The notes below the pieces were generated by a model. That model was not told the DNA's origin. It saw only the letters and a program-made list of their open reading frames with translations, and made no database searches. From NCBI RefSeq assembly GCF_026210795.1, contig NC_089440.1, positions 3,534,001 to 3,598,000 on the forward strand: a stretch of DNA of 64,000 bases, read 5' to 3'. The translations under genes were made by a program, and so were the position numbers. Shown one piece after another: positions 1 through 13,507 of this stretch (the first letter of the stretch is position 1; every line of letters starts with the position of its first letter). This DNA comes from Rhizophagus irregularis. Taxonomy: Eukaryota > Glomeromycota > Glomeromycetes > Glomerales > Glomeraceae.

Positions 1-81
1 ATTATTTTGGCAAATTATTAAATATGTATTTAATTTGTAACTTATCATATTAATCTCATCGAAATTAAATATATTTAACAG

Positions 82-3000
82 GAATTCGAAGTTTCATTGT
101 TAATATTATCGTAGCTACATCTGACAATGAACAATCACTTCGAAAAGAAAAAACGTATTTAAACAAACTTAATTTGATTTTAGTCCAGGTAATTAAAAAA
201 TGAACCCGAGACTTTTAGTAAATATTTTTTTTAAAAAAAATAATAAATAATATTTACTTAACTAATTTTATCCATATTATTCAGATTCTTAAACAAGAAT
301 GGCCCCATAATTGGCCACAATTTATTCCTGAAATTGTCAGCACTGGTAGATCTAACGTAACAATATGTGAAAATAATATGGCTATCTTAAAGTTGTTAAG
401 GTTAGGAATTATTATGAGAAAATAGATTAAAATTTTTTAATTTAAGTAATAATTTTACTATTTAACTTATTCATTTTCTATCAAGCGAGGAAATTTTTGA
501 CTATTCTGCTGAACAAATGACACAGCTCAAGACAAAGAATTTAAAGACACAAATGTGTCATGAATTTTCCAAAATATTCGAGCTTTGTAATGAAGTACTA
601 GAAAAAGCGCATCAGCCAAGTTTAATCAAAGCAACTTTAGAAACCCTATTAAAATTTTTAAACTGGATTCCTTTAGGTTACATTTTTGAGACAAATATTA
701 TAGAAAACTTACGGAATAGGGTAAATTTGTATATTATTTCCAATTAACTTACTTCCACAAATCTATATTCATTAAAATAACCAGCTTTTAATGATTATAT
801 AGTTTATGGAATCTGCAGAATATCGTAATGTGACGTTGAAATGTCTGAGTGAGATAGGAGCATTAAACGTAAGCCACGAATACGACGATAAATTCATAGC
901 TTTGTTTAACATGGTTGTTGCAGCTCTCGAATCTATGGTACCGGTTTCAGCAGGTATTTATTTTTCTGGATATATAATACTTTTATAGAATTTAGCTAAT
1001 TTCTGTATCTAAAAATTTTAAAAGATTTCGCCACGATATACAAGAATAGCAGTAACGAAGAACAGGAATTTATTCAGAATTTGGCACTGTTCTTCACAGG
1101 CTTTTTGAGTACTCATCTTAAGGTACAAAGCTCAAGACCCGGGTCTCTTTATTGGAAAGTTGAGAAATAAATTCACAATAGCTCAATATACCGGACTGTT
1201 CTGTAGATCATGGAGTCTCAGCAGAACAGTCAACCTCTTTTAAAAGCCCATTATTATCTCCTTAGGATCTCACAGGTTGAAGAACGAGAAGTTTTCAAAG
1301 TTTGCCTGGAATATTGGACTAAATTGGTAAGAAAAAAAAATTATTTTCGGGATATAAAATGTAGTTTAGATATTTATTTACTTATGCTATTACAGGTTGC
1401 CGAATTATACGAAGAGATACAAAATTTGCCCGTCCTTGAGATGCCTCTTCTTTCTATTACCGGTGTATCTTCTCCACCTTCTACGCTTGCGAACATTCCT
1501 TTGAGAAAACATATGTATAGTGATATCTTAACAAATTTAAGAGTTATTATGATCGATCGCATGGTAAAACCTGAAGAGGTAAGCTACATGGTATAAGCAA
1601 TATATTGTTCTTAGAAAGATGGAACTAACATTGTCGCTTAGGTGCTGGTGGTTGAGAACGATGAAGGTGAAATTGTTCGTGAATTTATGAAAGACTGTGA
1701 CACGATCACATTATACAAAAGCATGCGAGAGTGTCTAGTATATTTAACACATTTAGATGTTCAAGATTCAGAAATAATTATGTCAAATAAGTTAACAAAA
1801 CAGGTGATGAATGATTTCCTACGAATAATTAATTATTAGCCTGAATTAAATTATCAATTCTTTTCGACAGATCGATGGTTCTGAATGGTCTTGGAACAAT
1901 TTGAACAAGCTTTGTTGGGCAATTGGATCCATTTCCGGTGCAATGAGTATGATGATCGCTGCATAATAATATTTTTTCCCGATATTCTTCGTTGTCTGTT
2001 TCGTCTAACTTCGTAAATTTGTAGATGAAGACACGGAAAAAAGGTTTTTAGTGACAGTAATTAAAGAACTCCTAAGTTTATGTGAACAGAAACGCGGAAA
2101 AGACAACAAGGCTGTAGTTGCCTCGAATATCATGTATATCGTCGGTCAATATCCCCGTTTTCTCAAGGCTCATTGGAAGTTTTTGAAAACGGTTGTTAAT
2201 AAACTTTTTGAATTCATGCATGAAACCCATGAAGGTATTGGAACTAGTAGTATAATGAGAAAAATAGCTTTATAGATTTCAATAGTTACACTTTTATATA
2301 TTATATAGGTGTTCAAGATATGGCTTGTGATACTTTTATTAAAATTGCTCAGAAATGCCGGCGTCAATTTATTTCACAGCAACAAGGAGAAACTACTCCT
2401 TTCATAGACGAGATTATAAGTGGCATTGAGACAATTACAAAGGATTTGTCTCCACAGCAGGTTACTTTTTTTTTTTTTTTTTTAAAAAAAAAAGGATAAA
2501 CAAATAATAGGTTATAAAAATTCTTAAACTTATTGTTAGGTTCAAACCTTTTATGAAGCCGTGGGTTATATGATTTCAGCACAGACAAATAAAACTATTC
2601 AAGAACGTTTAGTAATGAATTATATGGAACTTCCAAATCAAGGAGTAAATAATTACCTACCGTCTGTTCGTATTTTAATAAATAATAAACAATTAATTAA
2701 CAAGATTTCTTTTTTAGTGGGATCGTATTTTGGAAGATATTTCAAAAGATATAAATGCACTTTATGTTGCCGAAAATACAAAAATTCTTGGACATGTCCT
2801 CAGAACAAATGTAGCAGCATGTAGTGCTGTCGGAAGTGGTTTTTCTGTGCAGATAGCTAGAATTTATGTGACGTTATTGGAATTGTATAAAGCGGTTAGT
2901 CAAATTATATCCGACACCGTGGCAAATGAAGGTAAAAATTAATTAATATTTTTCTCATTAATCGATGAACGTTTATTGATCTTACTATTAAAATACAGGT

Positions 3001-4349
3001 CTCATTGCAACAAAAACACCTCGTGTCCGTAACTTGAGAGTAATAAAAAAAGAGACCTTAAAATTGATGGAAGTTTATATAACTAAATCTGAAGAAACAA
3101 GCCAAATCATAACACATTTAATGCCACCGTTGTTGTCAGCGGTCCTTATCGACTACAATAATAATGTCGAACAGGCAAGAGATGCTGAAGTTTTAAGTTC
3201 AATGGCGACTATTATAGCAAAGTTAGGGGTGAGTGCTATTACAATTTTATAAAATTGTAGACTATCTTCTATTGCTAAAATATCTTGTAAAATTTTAGCC
3301 CGGAATCACGAATGAAGTTCCAGCAATTCTTAATGCTGTATTTGAATGCACTTTGAATATGATAAACAAAGATTTTTCAGAATATCCTGAACATCGTGTT
3401 GGCTTCTTTAAATTGCTTCGAGCTATCAACCAGCATTGCTTTCCAGGTATATTACTTAAAATACTTTAAAAAGTATTTGTTTTTTCTATTAATCGTTTTT
3501 GTACTTTGATACTTTGATAATAACCGATAAATATTTTGTTTTAGCGCTTTTAACTTTGCCGTCAGCACAATTTAAACTGATAATGGATAGCATTGTTTGG
3601 GCATTTAAACACACAATGCGAGATATCGCTGATACGGGTCTTAATATTTGTTTAGAATTGATAAATAATATAAGTATGCAAGATCCAGCTACTGCTAACA
3701 TGTTCTATCAGCAGTATTTCCTTACTCTAGTGGCAGATGTATTGTTCGTTTTGGCAGATACAGATCACAAGAGCGGTATGATAAGCTTATATATACGTAT
3801 TATTTATTATTTAATTTCGTTTATCATAGTAACAATTTTTTTTTTATTAAAGGATTCAAAATGCAATGCAGTGTTCTTCAACGAATGTTCAACCTTGTGG
3901 AAACCGGTGCAGTACAATCTCCATTGTTTAACCCTGCTGAAGTTCAAGATCCTAACATGACGAATCAACGATTTTTGAGAGAATATGTGATGAATATATT
4001 GCACAATGCTTTTCCTCATTTACAAAGGTTTAAATAATAGACTTTGATTAACTGTTAGTAATGATAAATTATTTTTAAGATTACTAATTTTAACTTCTTA
4101 TTCAGTATCCAAGTTCAATCCTTTGTAATGGGGCTTTTTGAACTCAATCAAGACAATACCAAATTTAAACTACACTTGCGTGATTTTCTAATCCAGCTAA
4201 AAGAATTTGCCGGTGACAATGCTGATTTATATCTTGAAGAACGCGAAGCGGAAGCAGAACAACGAAAGAGAACTGAAATGGAGAATGCTTTGAAAATCCC
4301 AGGTCTTGTAAAGCCCGCAGATTTACCACCAATGGAAGATGAAGAATAA
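82..4349 (+). CDS. CRM1/XPO1: CRM1/exportin-1 nuclear export receptor, 5'-partial, about 18 exons
   Basis: Karyopherin that exports NES cargoes with RanGTP through nuclear pores. The first visible exon begins at 82 after an AG acceptor; about the first 95 residues lie upstream of the window. Exons I place by GT-AG sites and frame: 82-188, about 284-401, about 486-719, about 805-954, 1025-1122, 1207-1326, 1396-1578, 1642-1803, 1871-1946, 2025-2234, 2309-2460, 2540-2644, 2718-2931, 2999-3228, 3299-3446, 3545-3775, 3853-4027 and 4106-4349. CRM1-typical stretches include [31 protein letters not shown] and [19 protein letters not shown]. The NES-groove cysteine lies in [12 protein letters not shown] (TGT at 2081-2083), the residue leptomycin B attacks in sensitive species. 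The C-terminus is the usual acidic-basic helix and tail ending PPMEDEE. No disabling change is seen, so the gene looks functional. Family assignment is very secure; exact edges of the first exons are less so. Confidence 0.96.
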
Positions 4350-4763
4350 TGATATTAATTAAATAGAATTATCATGCAAAAACTTGTAAACATATTATTA
4401 AATAGTTTAAATATATCTTATTCATTAAGCAAATCGTATTAATTATCACATATATTACTCGCTTTTATGCTTTTTTCTTTCTATACAAAAAAATAAATAT
4501 TTATTCGTGTTTTATTAGTAAATCTATTATAAGGAAAAATAAAGGACTTCTTGATTATCCAAAACTTCAAGAAACGTGATCACGATTGGAAGATGGAAGT
4601 TCTGGAAGTTCGGAAAAATAATCAATTTGTTTAATTTGTTGTGTGACCATTACTTTATTTGTCAGACTTAATAATATAATGAAAAGGACGTGACTCGTTT
4701 ATTGATATCTGACTTTTTAAAACGTTAAACGGGTACTTCATAACTTATACTATAAATAAAGAA

Positions 4764-5778
4764 ATGCATACAAGATCACGGAACTTTGCTCAAATAAATC
4801 CATCTTCTTCTACATCTTTCGAATCACCTGTACTTCCTACAGAGAATAATCCTAAAGTTCCACTTTCACCTGCGTTCAATGACACAACAAGTTTTAGCAA
4901 TTATTCTTCCACAACACCGCCCAATAATCATCAAAGATATAAGGATCTTCTGATATTCGAAGAGAGACTCAAGCAAAATTTACATCAATTACAAAGACGA
5001 AGTTATAAATATGAAGGTGAATGTTTCTATTATTTTCCCTTAAAAATAAAGGTATATATGTCATACATGTTTATATCGAAAATTTATCAATAAATTTTAT
5101 TCTCTTGTAATATTTTTAAGCATTTTTAGGACTTAATTGTCTGTTACTTCCGATTTTAATATACGCAGTTTTTTTTTACGAAAGTAAAGTAAGATTTTTT
5201 TTATTAGTATTTTTATTTTGTTTATTTTTTTTTGAAAATAATTGAAAATAGTGTTTGTTTAATTCAATGAAAGTCGGTATAATAGGAAGATATTTTGGTT
5301 TACTAAAAAATGAAAATTCCTTACTTTTTTGGCCATATCGAATACTACTATTTTAGAATCCAACTTTTCAATTTTTCAGTAAATTATTCCTCTTCATTGC
5401 TGTTACTACTTTGTTAATGTTTTTTATGAAAAATATTTATGCGGAAAAAGTTAGAGTAGCTACAAGGTATTTTTTTTATAATTTTTTCTTCAATTTTATG
5501 TCCTTTTCTTGTAACAGTAATCTAATATTACAAAAAATTTACAAAAAATTTACAACAGATTTGTACCACAATGTAATCGCGTATTAAGACAATTTAACAT
5601 GCATTTCAACGCAAGTGGTGGTGAGATCGTTTTTTACAAAAAAGTACCAAGGAAATTTCAAGAAGGATTTGAAAGATATCGTCAAATGTATTATACAAAG
5701 AAGAGTCAGAGAGCAAAAGAAAGGGAAGAGAAAGAAAAAGAAAAGGGAAATGTTAAAGGGAAAGACAAGGATATATGA
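4764..5778 (+). CDS. SPO7: Spo7/NEP1R1-like regulatory subunit of the Nem1 lipin phosphatase
   Basis: Four exons: 4764-5016, 5130-5188, 5357-5466 and 5559-5778, joined by GT-AG introns in frame. The N-terminus (about 60 residues) is Ser/Thr/Pro-rich and looks disordered. It is followed by the Spo7 signature RYKDLLIFEERLKQNLHQLQ, then two hydrophobic segments (GLNCLLLPILIYAVFF in exon 2; LFLFIAVTTLLMFFM in exon 3). The conserved block after them is RFVPQCNRVLRQFNMHF. The C-terminal tail is strongly basic and acidic (Lys/Glu-rich). In the known family this protein sits in the nuclear envelope/ER membrane and activates the Nem1 phosphatase, which dephosphorylates lipin (Pah1). The start ATG is the first in frame after upstream stops. 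Only 414 bp separate it from the exportin stop codon, and its 3' end faces the next gene about 260 bp away. Confidence 0.88.
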
Positions 5779-6038
5779 AGGAGGTGATGATGCATTACTG
5801 TATCTTTAAATAATATTAAATAAATGAGAATTTGGTGATGGTAAGTAAAATTTATCGATGGAAATAAAAATCCTGTTATTACAAACATAAATGATTGCAC
5901 CGTGTAACAAAATACCCTCCCTCATTTATTTTGAAATACCGAGTGGAACTTCTCAAACACGGAATTGAATTATGAAATACATATTTGTAAAAGTACATAT
6001 ATGGAACATTAATACTGAAAAGCAGTCAGTCATATAAG

Positions 6039-7687
6039 TTATTCATTGAAGGCTGCATCCAAATCTTGAGAACGTTTAGTATATTCATTACGCTTTTGTT
6101 CACGTTGATCTTTACAAAAAAAAAATAAAATATCCGTAAATTTAGGAATTATGCGATATAAAAATTTATAGTTTTTAAGGTTACTTACCCCTAGCATTCC
6201 GGAGTATTTGATTTTCTGCTTGACGTTGTTCAGGCGATCTAGCAACACGTACACCTAGAGCTCCATGAACGAGGCGTTTAGCAACCATATCAGTGGTAGC
6301 AGGACGTGCACGAGGTTGTGCGTTATTTGGATCTTATTTTTTTAAAGAAATGATACAATCAATGAAAGGCATTTAAATATCAAGCTAATAATGACATAAA
6401 TAACCAACTTTTTTGAAGAAAATCTGTGGGACCATCATATGGTTTAATTTGTGCTGTTTGATTGGTAACATTATCTAAATACGCTTTCCGTGCTAAAGAG
6501 AAAAAAAGAAAAAAAAAATAACAATAAATAAATAAATTACTCAAGTGATATAATTAAAAGTTATTTGATTTACCCGTAGCCGGATGTTCAAAGATAATTA
6601 AAGCACGAGTATCATCCATCCACTTGATGCGATAACCTCCACGCATGTTCTCATATTCTTGAAAAATCTCGTGGAGATGGTGAGTCTTAAAAGATGCGGG
6701 AAAATCAAAGATATCTAAAATACGAGTTGAGCCTTCGTACGCATCTATGGGAAGAAATTAATTATAGTTATAACGTATATATTTAAATGAGTAATAGTAA
6801 CAACAATTTATAATAATTTTTTTTACCTGGATCAAAATTGAATTCAATTTTACTACTCTTACTCTTCTTATGTCCCTTTTTAAAGCCCCCTCTATTTTCA
6901 TTTTTTGGACCTTCCTTCTGTCTATTAGACCAATCAAATGGATTTGGATTGCCGTCCGCAGGACTAGCGACGGAACTGACGGGACTGACAGGACTGACAG
7001 GACTTTTGATTTTCACCTCGCTATCTGCATGCTTTTCCCACTCCTCAACAATCTGTTGTCCTTGAGAAGCTGATGATGTTGAGTCATTTGTTGTAGATTG
7101 AGAGGTGGGATTTGATTCATTCTTATTCTCACCAATAGTGATATTTTCTAAGGAAGCAGTAACCTTGGTGACATCATCAGAGACATTGTTATCGCTACTA
7201 GATCCTCCGCTTTCAGAACCTTGAACTCCGTTGCTGTTTTGCCTACTATCTGATTTTGACTTTTTTCTATTATGACCCTTATTTGGTGTTTTGTCTCCTC
7301 CAGTTTTGGGTGGGTATTGTCTCAAACTTGTTGCATCGAAGTCCCGACCTCTCGGGGAACGAGTTGCTTGTTGTTGTTGGTCAGGCTGATTTTCACTACC
7401 AGGTCCTTTGAAGTTACCACGTCCTTTTCTTACGACAGTGTCTTGGTTCTCCAATTTTTCATTATTGGCGTTCTCAGCATGCTCACTAGCCAGTGATTGC
7501 TCTTCACCGGTTGAACTATGCTTTGTTTTTGGAGTATTAATCTCGCTTCCAGGTTTTCTATCGTACATAAATAATTAGCCATCTGGAAATTTTAGTCAAG
7601 CTCTAAAAACACTTGTGTGTTCTAATACCTCGCCTTGTCAGCTCTTGTTGGACTTGTCTCTGGAGAAGCGGTAGCAGAGCCCATCAT
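6039..7687 (-). CDS. R3HCC1L-like protein with RRM-like domain
   Basis: Six exons on the minus strand: 7687-7629, 7557-6827, 6744-6574, 6492-6409, 6332-6189 and 6109-6039. The first short exon supplies MMGSATASPETSPTRADKA and splices to KPGSE. The long second exon is low-complexity and charged (Gly/Ser/Asn/Lys-rich), probably disordered. Exon 3 carries an RRM-like fold: RILDIFDFPASFKTHHL, then YRIKWMDDTRALIIFEHP. The last exons contain the family block KRLVHGALGVRVARSPEQRQ and a basic coiled-coil tail. This arrangement matches the C-terminal half of vertebrate R3HCC1L/R3HCC1. I do not see a clear R3H domain. Molecular function is not established; RNA binding is inference. Two tandem ATGs (7687 and 7684) could each be the start. 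Converges with the Spo7-like gene. Confidence 0.8.
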
Positions 7688-9426
7688 GAATCGAATAAGT
7701 AGTAGAAATTAAAGAAAGTCTACTTTGGGAGGGATGTTAACCTATTTTTTTTGGTGAACTTTTGGTTGAGTTTCGACCAAGAAGCCGATGTGAATTTTGT
7801 TGAATTTGGAAAATTGTAACAAATATCTTTTCATTGTCCACTCACATGCTTCAAAAATCAATGACGTCATAATATTAATATTTTATTTTCCTTTGTTTGT
7901 AATACAAAACATTCCCTAACAGCCAAACTTGGTTCAGCCAATGAAAATCCACTTATTTAACTTAAATGCAATAATGCAATGCAAATGCGCAGCGCACTGT
8001 GCAACATGCATTAAGAAATAAACTAAGCAATCGGTACAACTTTACAACGAGTTTTGTATTAATTTACTACGGATCTAAATCAAATAAAACCCCACAAATT
8101 TCAAAACAAAGTCCTAAAAAAAAAAATATTTCAATATGTTGCCTATTCTCGATATAGATTAACTTTTAATTAATTTTGGGAACAAACCCTATAAAATATT
8201 AAAAAATTTAGTGTTTGGTATTAATATTTATCACATATATTTAAAAATATTAAAATTAAGTTCCGTTCCGTTTCATATTAACAAATTTTTTTATATAATT
8301 TTCTGCTAACGCAAAAATTATATCTAAATATTTAAATAATATAAAAAAATCATATAAATTTATAAAAATTTTCAATATAATTAATTTCATATATTTTATA
8401 ATTATAAGTTAAGATTTATATTTAAAGTAAAATTTAAAAATTTATGAATGATCACCATGCGTAAAATTCAAGTGTTTTTACCATATTATGTAATTCATAT
8501 ATTTATTACTATATAATTTTTTCAGCTTAAATAAACTAAAATCTAAAAAATAAAATTTTTACAAATTTTAACACAGCATTATATAATATAAATGAACAAA
8601 AGTGTCTAAAAATTAGTTTAGTTAATTTAAATTGCCAAAAGTTAGTACAAATGATTAAAATTAACGATCTTCAAATCATAATTCTGGCCAAAATTTTCTT
8701 AACTCCGACCAAATTCATAATGCCGGCCTAAATTTTGTCAAAATCGAAAATTTCAGTTATAAGTAACACTGAATTTATATAATGTAACTATTTTTAACAA
8801 TTATAACCATGTTCATATTTGTCTGGTTCTTAAGAACACTTTTATAAAACTTTAAAAAATTAAAATTTTGCTTTATCTAGTGAAGAAAATGAAGTTAATT
8901 AGTAAAATCATGAGAAAACTTTTTCAACCATTTTTTTGCTTATTTTTTTTTCAAATATTATCTTTTATTTTAACATTATTTCAAATATAAATAAAATATT
9001 TTTTTATTTATTTACAGAATTACAGTATTTGTATTTATGATTTACAATTAATAAGATATAAATAATTTTATTTTATTTTCATATTAAGTGGTTTAATCTA
9101 ACAGTAACAATAAAAAGAATCATAATAGTACAATATACTGATAAATAAAGAAACTAGTAATAATAAAATAAACTAAAAAAATAATGAAAAACTATTTTTT
9201 TTTAATTCTACAGTACATTTGCTAAAATATAATATACAAGCTCATGTAATAAAAACTACAAATAAAGATGTTAGCTATAAAGTTATAATACAAGTTGCAA
9301 TCCATTAAAATATATGTAGTAATAGAGTTGTAATTAGTTAAAATAATTAAAGCTAACATTTTCAATTACAAATATATAAATATGAAAAAGTCTAACATAA
9401 TTAACCAATGAACTATTCATCATATA
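7688..9426. other. AT-rich intergenic, no gene seen
   Basis: Upstream flank of the R3HCC1L-like gene, then AT-rich sequence without a convincing reading frame. Around 8680-8760 there is a short motif (AATTCTGGCCAAAATT) also seen, diverged, near 26190 and 47695 inside transposon sequence, so part of this stretch may be old element remnants. Confidence 0.6.
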
Positions 9427-10294
9427 CAGTGTATTGTAAAAAAAATCAGAAAACTATTCATATGATAAAAATGCATATTATATATCCAAAATAAATTCAA
9501 TTTACATTATGTAAATTGTATAATAAACCTGAAATTTGAGGCTACAATTTAATACTTTTTCATTTTTTTGAAGTTATAAATACTTCATTATCTTTTGAAA
9601 AAATCAACAATAATTATTTATTTCAAATTAAAACAATGGTAGATTAGATTTAATTTAAAATATTCAAATATTATATATTAAGAATAATGCCAAAAAATAA
9701 ATATCAAAAAATTTGCAATAAAGAAGCATTTATGATAAAATAATAAAAGTTTTATTCTTTAAATTATCACAATTTTGATATATAGTAAAAAATGCTAATA
9801 AATAGTTCAAATTACAAAAATGTGTGTAATTTACTTAAAACAAACCCAATTTTTATCATTTAAAATGCAAAATAAACTTAAATATTAAGACTACATTTTG
9901 ACATCATTTAAGACTCTAGTACATTTTTATTTTTTAAGAAAATTAACTACAAATGTTAATTTTTAAAAAAAATTTAACATAAAATTTATCACTAGAAATT
10001 TTTTAAATTTTATCAAAATAAATGGAAAAATTGCAAATAGAAATATTTTTTTAATAATATTAAGTATTTTATGCAAAATAAATATAAATTTGCCTTAAAA
10101 TAGTTATAAAAATTTTTAAATAAAAAATATAAGCTTAATTATAGAAAATTATCAAAATAAATTTTATATTAATTTATTATTGATAAAATTTATGGGTTTT
10201 TATCTTTCAAATAAACTATTTTATATATAATTTAATGAAATTATCATGGTATTATGACTGATTTTTTAATTCTAGTTTTTTTTGCAATACACTG
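9427..10294. mobile_element. TA-flanked inverted-repeat element, Tc1/mariner-type, non-autonomous
   Basis: Both ends start CAGTGTATTGYAAAAAAA when read inward, and TA lies immediately outside each end (9425-9426 and 10295-10296). This is the Tc1/mariner pattern. The 868 bp interior is AT-rich with no transposase frame, so it is a deletion derivative or MITE. Confidence 0.75.
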
Positions 10295-10436
10295 TATTAA
10301 AATACCTTATATATGTATTGTTGAATAACTAATTCAGCTTGACAAGTATTAGTATATAAATGTATTATTCTTAGTATACATATATCCTATATTCTATACT
10401 TAAAAACTATAAAACTTATTACATTATGGTATTTTA

Positions 10437-10880
10437 TATAATAAAAAACTAATAAAAAAATGAATTAAAATAAAATAAAGTAAAAAGAAATAAAAAAAAT
10501 AAAAAAAAAGAAAATAAATAAAGATAAATAAAGAACATAAAAGAAATAAAAAGTATAAATAAAGAAATAAAAAAAAATAAAAAAAGACAAAAAAACAAAA
10601 AAAAAGGAATAGAAAAGAAATAAAAAATAGAAAAAAATAAGAAAAAAGATAAAAGAAATAAAAAAAATATAAAATAAAAAAAAATAGAAATAAAAAAAAA
10701 ATAATAATAAATAAAAAAATAAATAATAAATAATAAGAAAAAAAATAAAAATCAAACAAAAATAAAAAAACCAAAAAACCTATAAAAATTTATAATAAAA
10801 ATTAAAATCAAAAATCCAAAAAACAAATAGATATTTTAAAAAATAAAAAGTAAATAAATAAATATAAAAAAAAGGCAATT
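10437..10880. repeat. A-rich (AAATAAAA)-like low-complexity tract
   Basis: The plus strand is nearly all A with scattered T and G (units like AATAAAAAA and AAAGAAATA). The open frames on the minus strand are Phe/Leu/Tyr runs and are composition artefacts. The neighbourhood 10295-13315 is otherwise AT-rich with no gene; a similar A-rich stretch recurs at about 11180-11345. Confidence 0.8.
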
Positions 10881-11849
10881 TCTATTTGTACATAAAGTGT
10901 TCAAACACGAGTTTCCAAAAAAGTAAATTTTCTATGCTGATCATTTAATTTTGGGCAGAATTAAATTTAACGAAAACAGGGAAAAAAAAAGAATTTGTTA
11001 AATAATCAAAATTGGCATTGAAATCAACTTTAGTAAATTTTAAATAAACTTATGAAAACAGACAAAAATACACATACTGCATGTTTCTTTTAAAATTATA
11101 TTTATTAAGAAATTTTTTTACATAACTTTTTAATAAAATTATGTGATATGTGTATGAATATCCCGTGTAAATTAAGAAATTTTCTAAAAAAAATTCATAA
11201 AATAAAATTAGTAAAAAATAAATATAAAAAACAAAAATAAAAAAAAAGAAAAAAAAATATCTTTAATTGCAATTTAAAAATCTAAAAAAAAAATATTAAA
11301 AACAAAATATAAAAAATAATACAAAATAAAAAAAATAAAATAATACTGTATTTATCCAAAAATAAGCAATTACTGAAAATAAGTAACATAACTCACATTA
11401 TAACAAATTTTGGCCCATATTATTAAAACTTGGTTGTTATTATATGTAAAAAACTTGTTGCTTATTTTCAGGCAAATATAGTAAATTATATATGCTACCC
11501 AATAACCCAAATTATTTTGGAATGTCATAATTATAATTTGAGATGTCGTAATTCATTTAGTTTATATATAATTTACTATGTAAAATGCCAAAATAATTTG
11601 GGATGTTATAATTGAATTTGGAATTTTACTTATAATTATAGCAGTCCAAAATAATTTGAATGGTATGTATATGGTAAATAATAAAATAAAGAAAAATATA
11701 ATTAAAGAAAAAACTATATCTATTTATTTAAAAAAATATATTTCTAAAAAAAAAAATATTAAAATATTAAAATATATTCTTTTTAATGTAAAAATATATT
11801 TAAAAAGTTTAAAATTTGAATGCATCTGTATTTGAACCATCTCTCTTTG

Positions 11850-11930
11850 TTGGAAATTTTTAAATAATAAATTTGTTGATCACTTATAATTACATTATAA
11901 TCAGCAAATTTACTATTTAATAATTTCCAA
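11850..11930. repeat. Hairpin with about 31-nt arms
   Basis: Arms 11850-11880 and 11900-11930 are near-perfect inverted copies (each reads TTGGAAATT inward) around a 19-nt loop. It is probably the core of a short foldback element. No target duplication could be identified. Confidence 0.6.
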
Positions 11931-13315
11931 AAAAAGGTAGTACATTGTAACGCATCTGCATAAAATTATCTAAAAAAGAGATTATTTAATTAAAATAAAT
12001 AAATATTATTATAATAAAAAAAGTTGTATTAATTAGAATTTCAAATATAAAGTTTGTTAATATAAATTAGATTATCTAATAATTTTGCAGTCAAATTGAC
12101 CTACATTCTGTCAATAAATTTGAATGGTCAAAATATATAGCTAATCATTAAAATTAAATGAAAATTAATTTGCAAAGTATAGCATTTAGTTTTTTATATA
12201 AATTTTCTTACAATATTTTTTCACTATTAGAAATATTTTAATATGACCTTTTATTTTTTTATGGAAATTTTACATTATAATAAACAAAATAGAGATAAAA
12301 AAAAATATTTTTTTAAGTTTTATATAATGCAAATATAAAAGAAATTTTATTAAAATTCTATATAAAATCAAATTCTACTTTAAATATTAAAAACTATAAT
12401 AATAAAATTGTTTTTTATAATAAATTCTACATATTTTATTAAACTTTAATATAGCTGCAACTATAGTTGGATACCAAAACTCTTCATTTGCTGAAACTTA
12501 TTGACCATATACTGAAAATAGTTCAGCTTTTAATTTATATAATTGCCAAATCTAAAACCTAAATCCATTGCTAATATTCTAAGCCATTTCCAAAATCCTA
12601 ATTTTACTGAAAATTTAACCTAAATCTAGATTTAGTAATGGTTTAATAGTTTGGGATTTTGGCAATAGTTTTAGGCAATTGCTATATGTTGAAATGTTTT
12701 ACATCCCAATTATAAGTTTACAACTAATTATTAATGAAATTATCAAAGTTAAAGTACAAAAATTTTTAAATTTTGTATTAAAAATGCATAATATTTGCTG
12801 TATAATATATAATTTAAACTATTATGAAAAGAATTTTTTATTAAAATAACTTTATTTTTCATAAAATTAAATGAAAATTGAATTTTCAGTAAAATTGCAG
12901 GCAAATTTATTTGCAATTGCTTACTGTTTAAGGGATAATAAAATATAATATAATAAATAATATAATAAATTTAAAAGTTTATAGATTATAAAAAAATTAT
13001 ACTATCAAAACTATGGTTCTAGAATCTAATATATAATTATTGAATATTGTTAAATTATATTCTTAAGATTTTAATATTAATAAAATATGTTTTATATATA
13101 GTTAATCTTATTTTTACTAGTAAAATGATTTTTAATATAATATTATGAAAAAATATTTTTATAATATTTTTTATTAAAATATTAAAAAAAATGTTAAATA
13201 TTTCACAATATTTTTTGTTATTAAATTGAATTTATGATTTTAGAATTAATAAATAGTAAAATATTTATAAAAATTTTTAAAATGAAAATTATAAATAATT
13301 TTTTATTTAATATTA

Positions 13316-13505
13316 CCGTAAAGTCCCGAATATAAGCAACCTTTTTTTGTTATAGGGGTGCTTATATTTGGGTAAATTTATATATTTGGTATATTGTAGT
13401 ATTGGCCAAAATTATCATAGTGTTGGTCAGAATAACTACTTTCGGGTAATATAAAAATCTGGGGATGCTTATATTCGGGAGGTGCTTATAATCGGGACTT
13501 TACGG
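13316..13505. mobile_element. 190-bp TA-flanked MITE
   Basis: Ends read inward are CCGTAAAGTCCCGAATATAA and CCGTAAAGTCCCGATTATAA, flanked by TA at 13314-13315 and 13506-13507. Internal copies of the motif GCTTATATTYGGG repeat near both ends. No coding capacity. The GC-containing termini stand out sharply from the AT-rich surroundings. Confidence 0.85.
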
Positions 13506-13507
13506 TA

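Noticed and set aside
10424-10774. 116-codon minus-strand frame of Phe, Leu and Tyr
   Set aside because: It is the complement of an A-rich low-complexity tract; two frames are open for the same reason.
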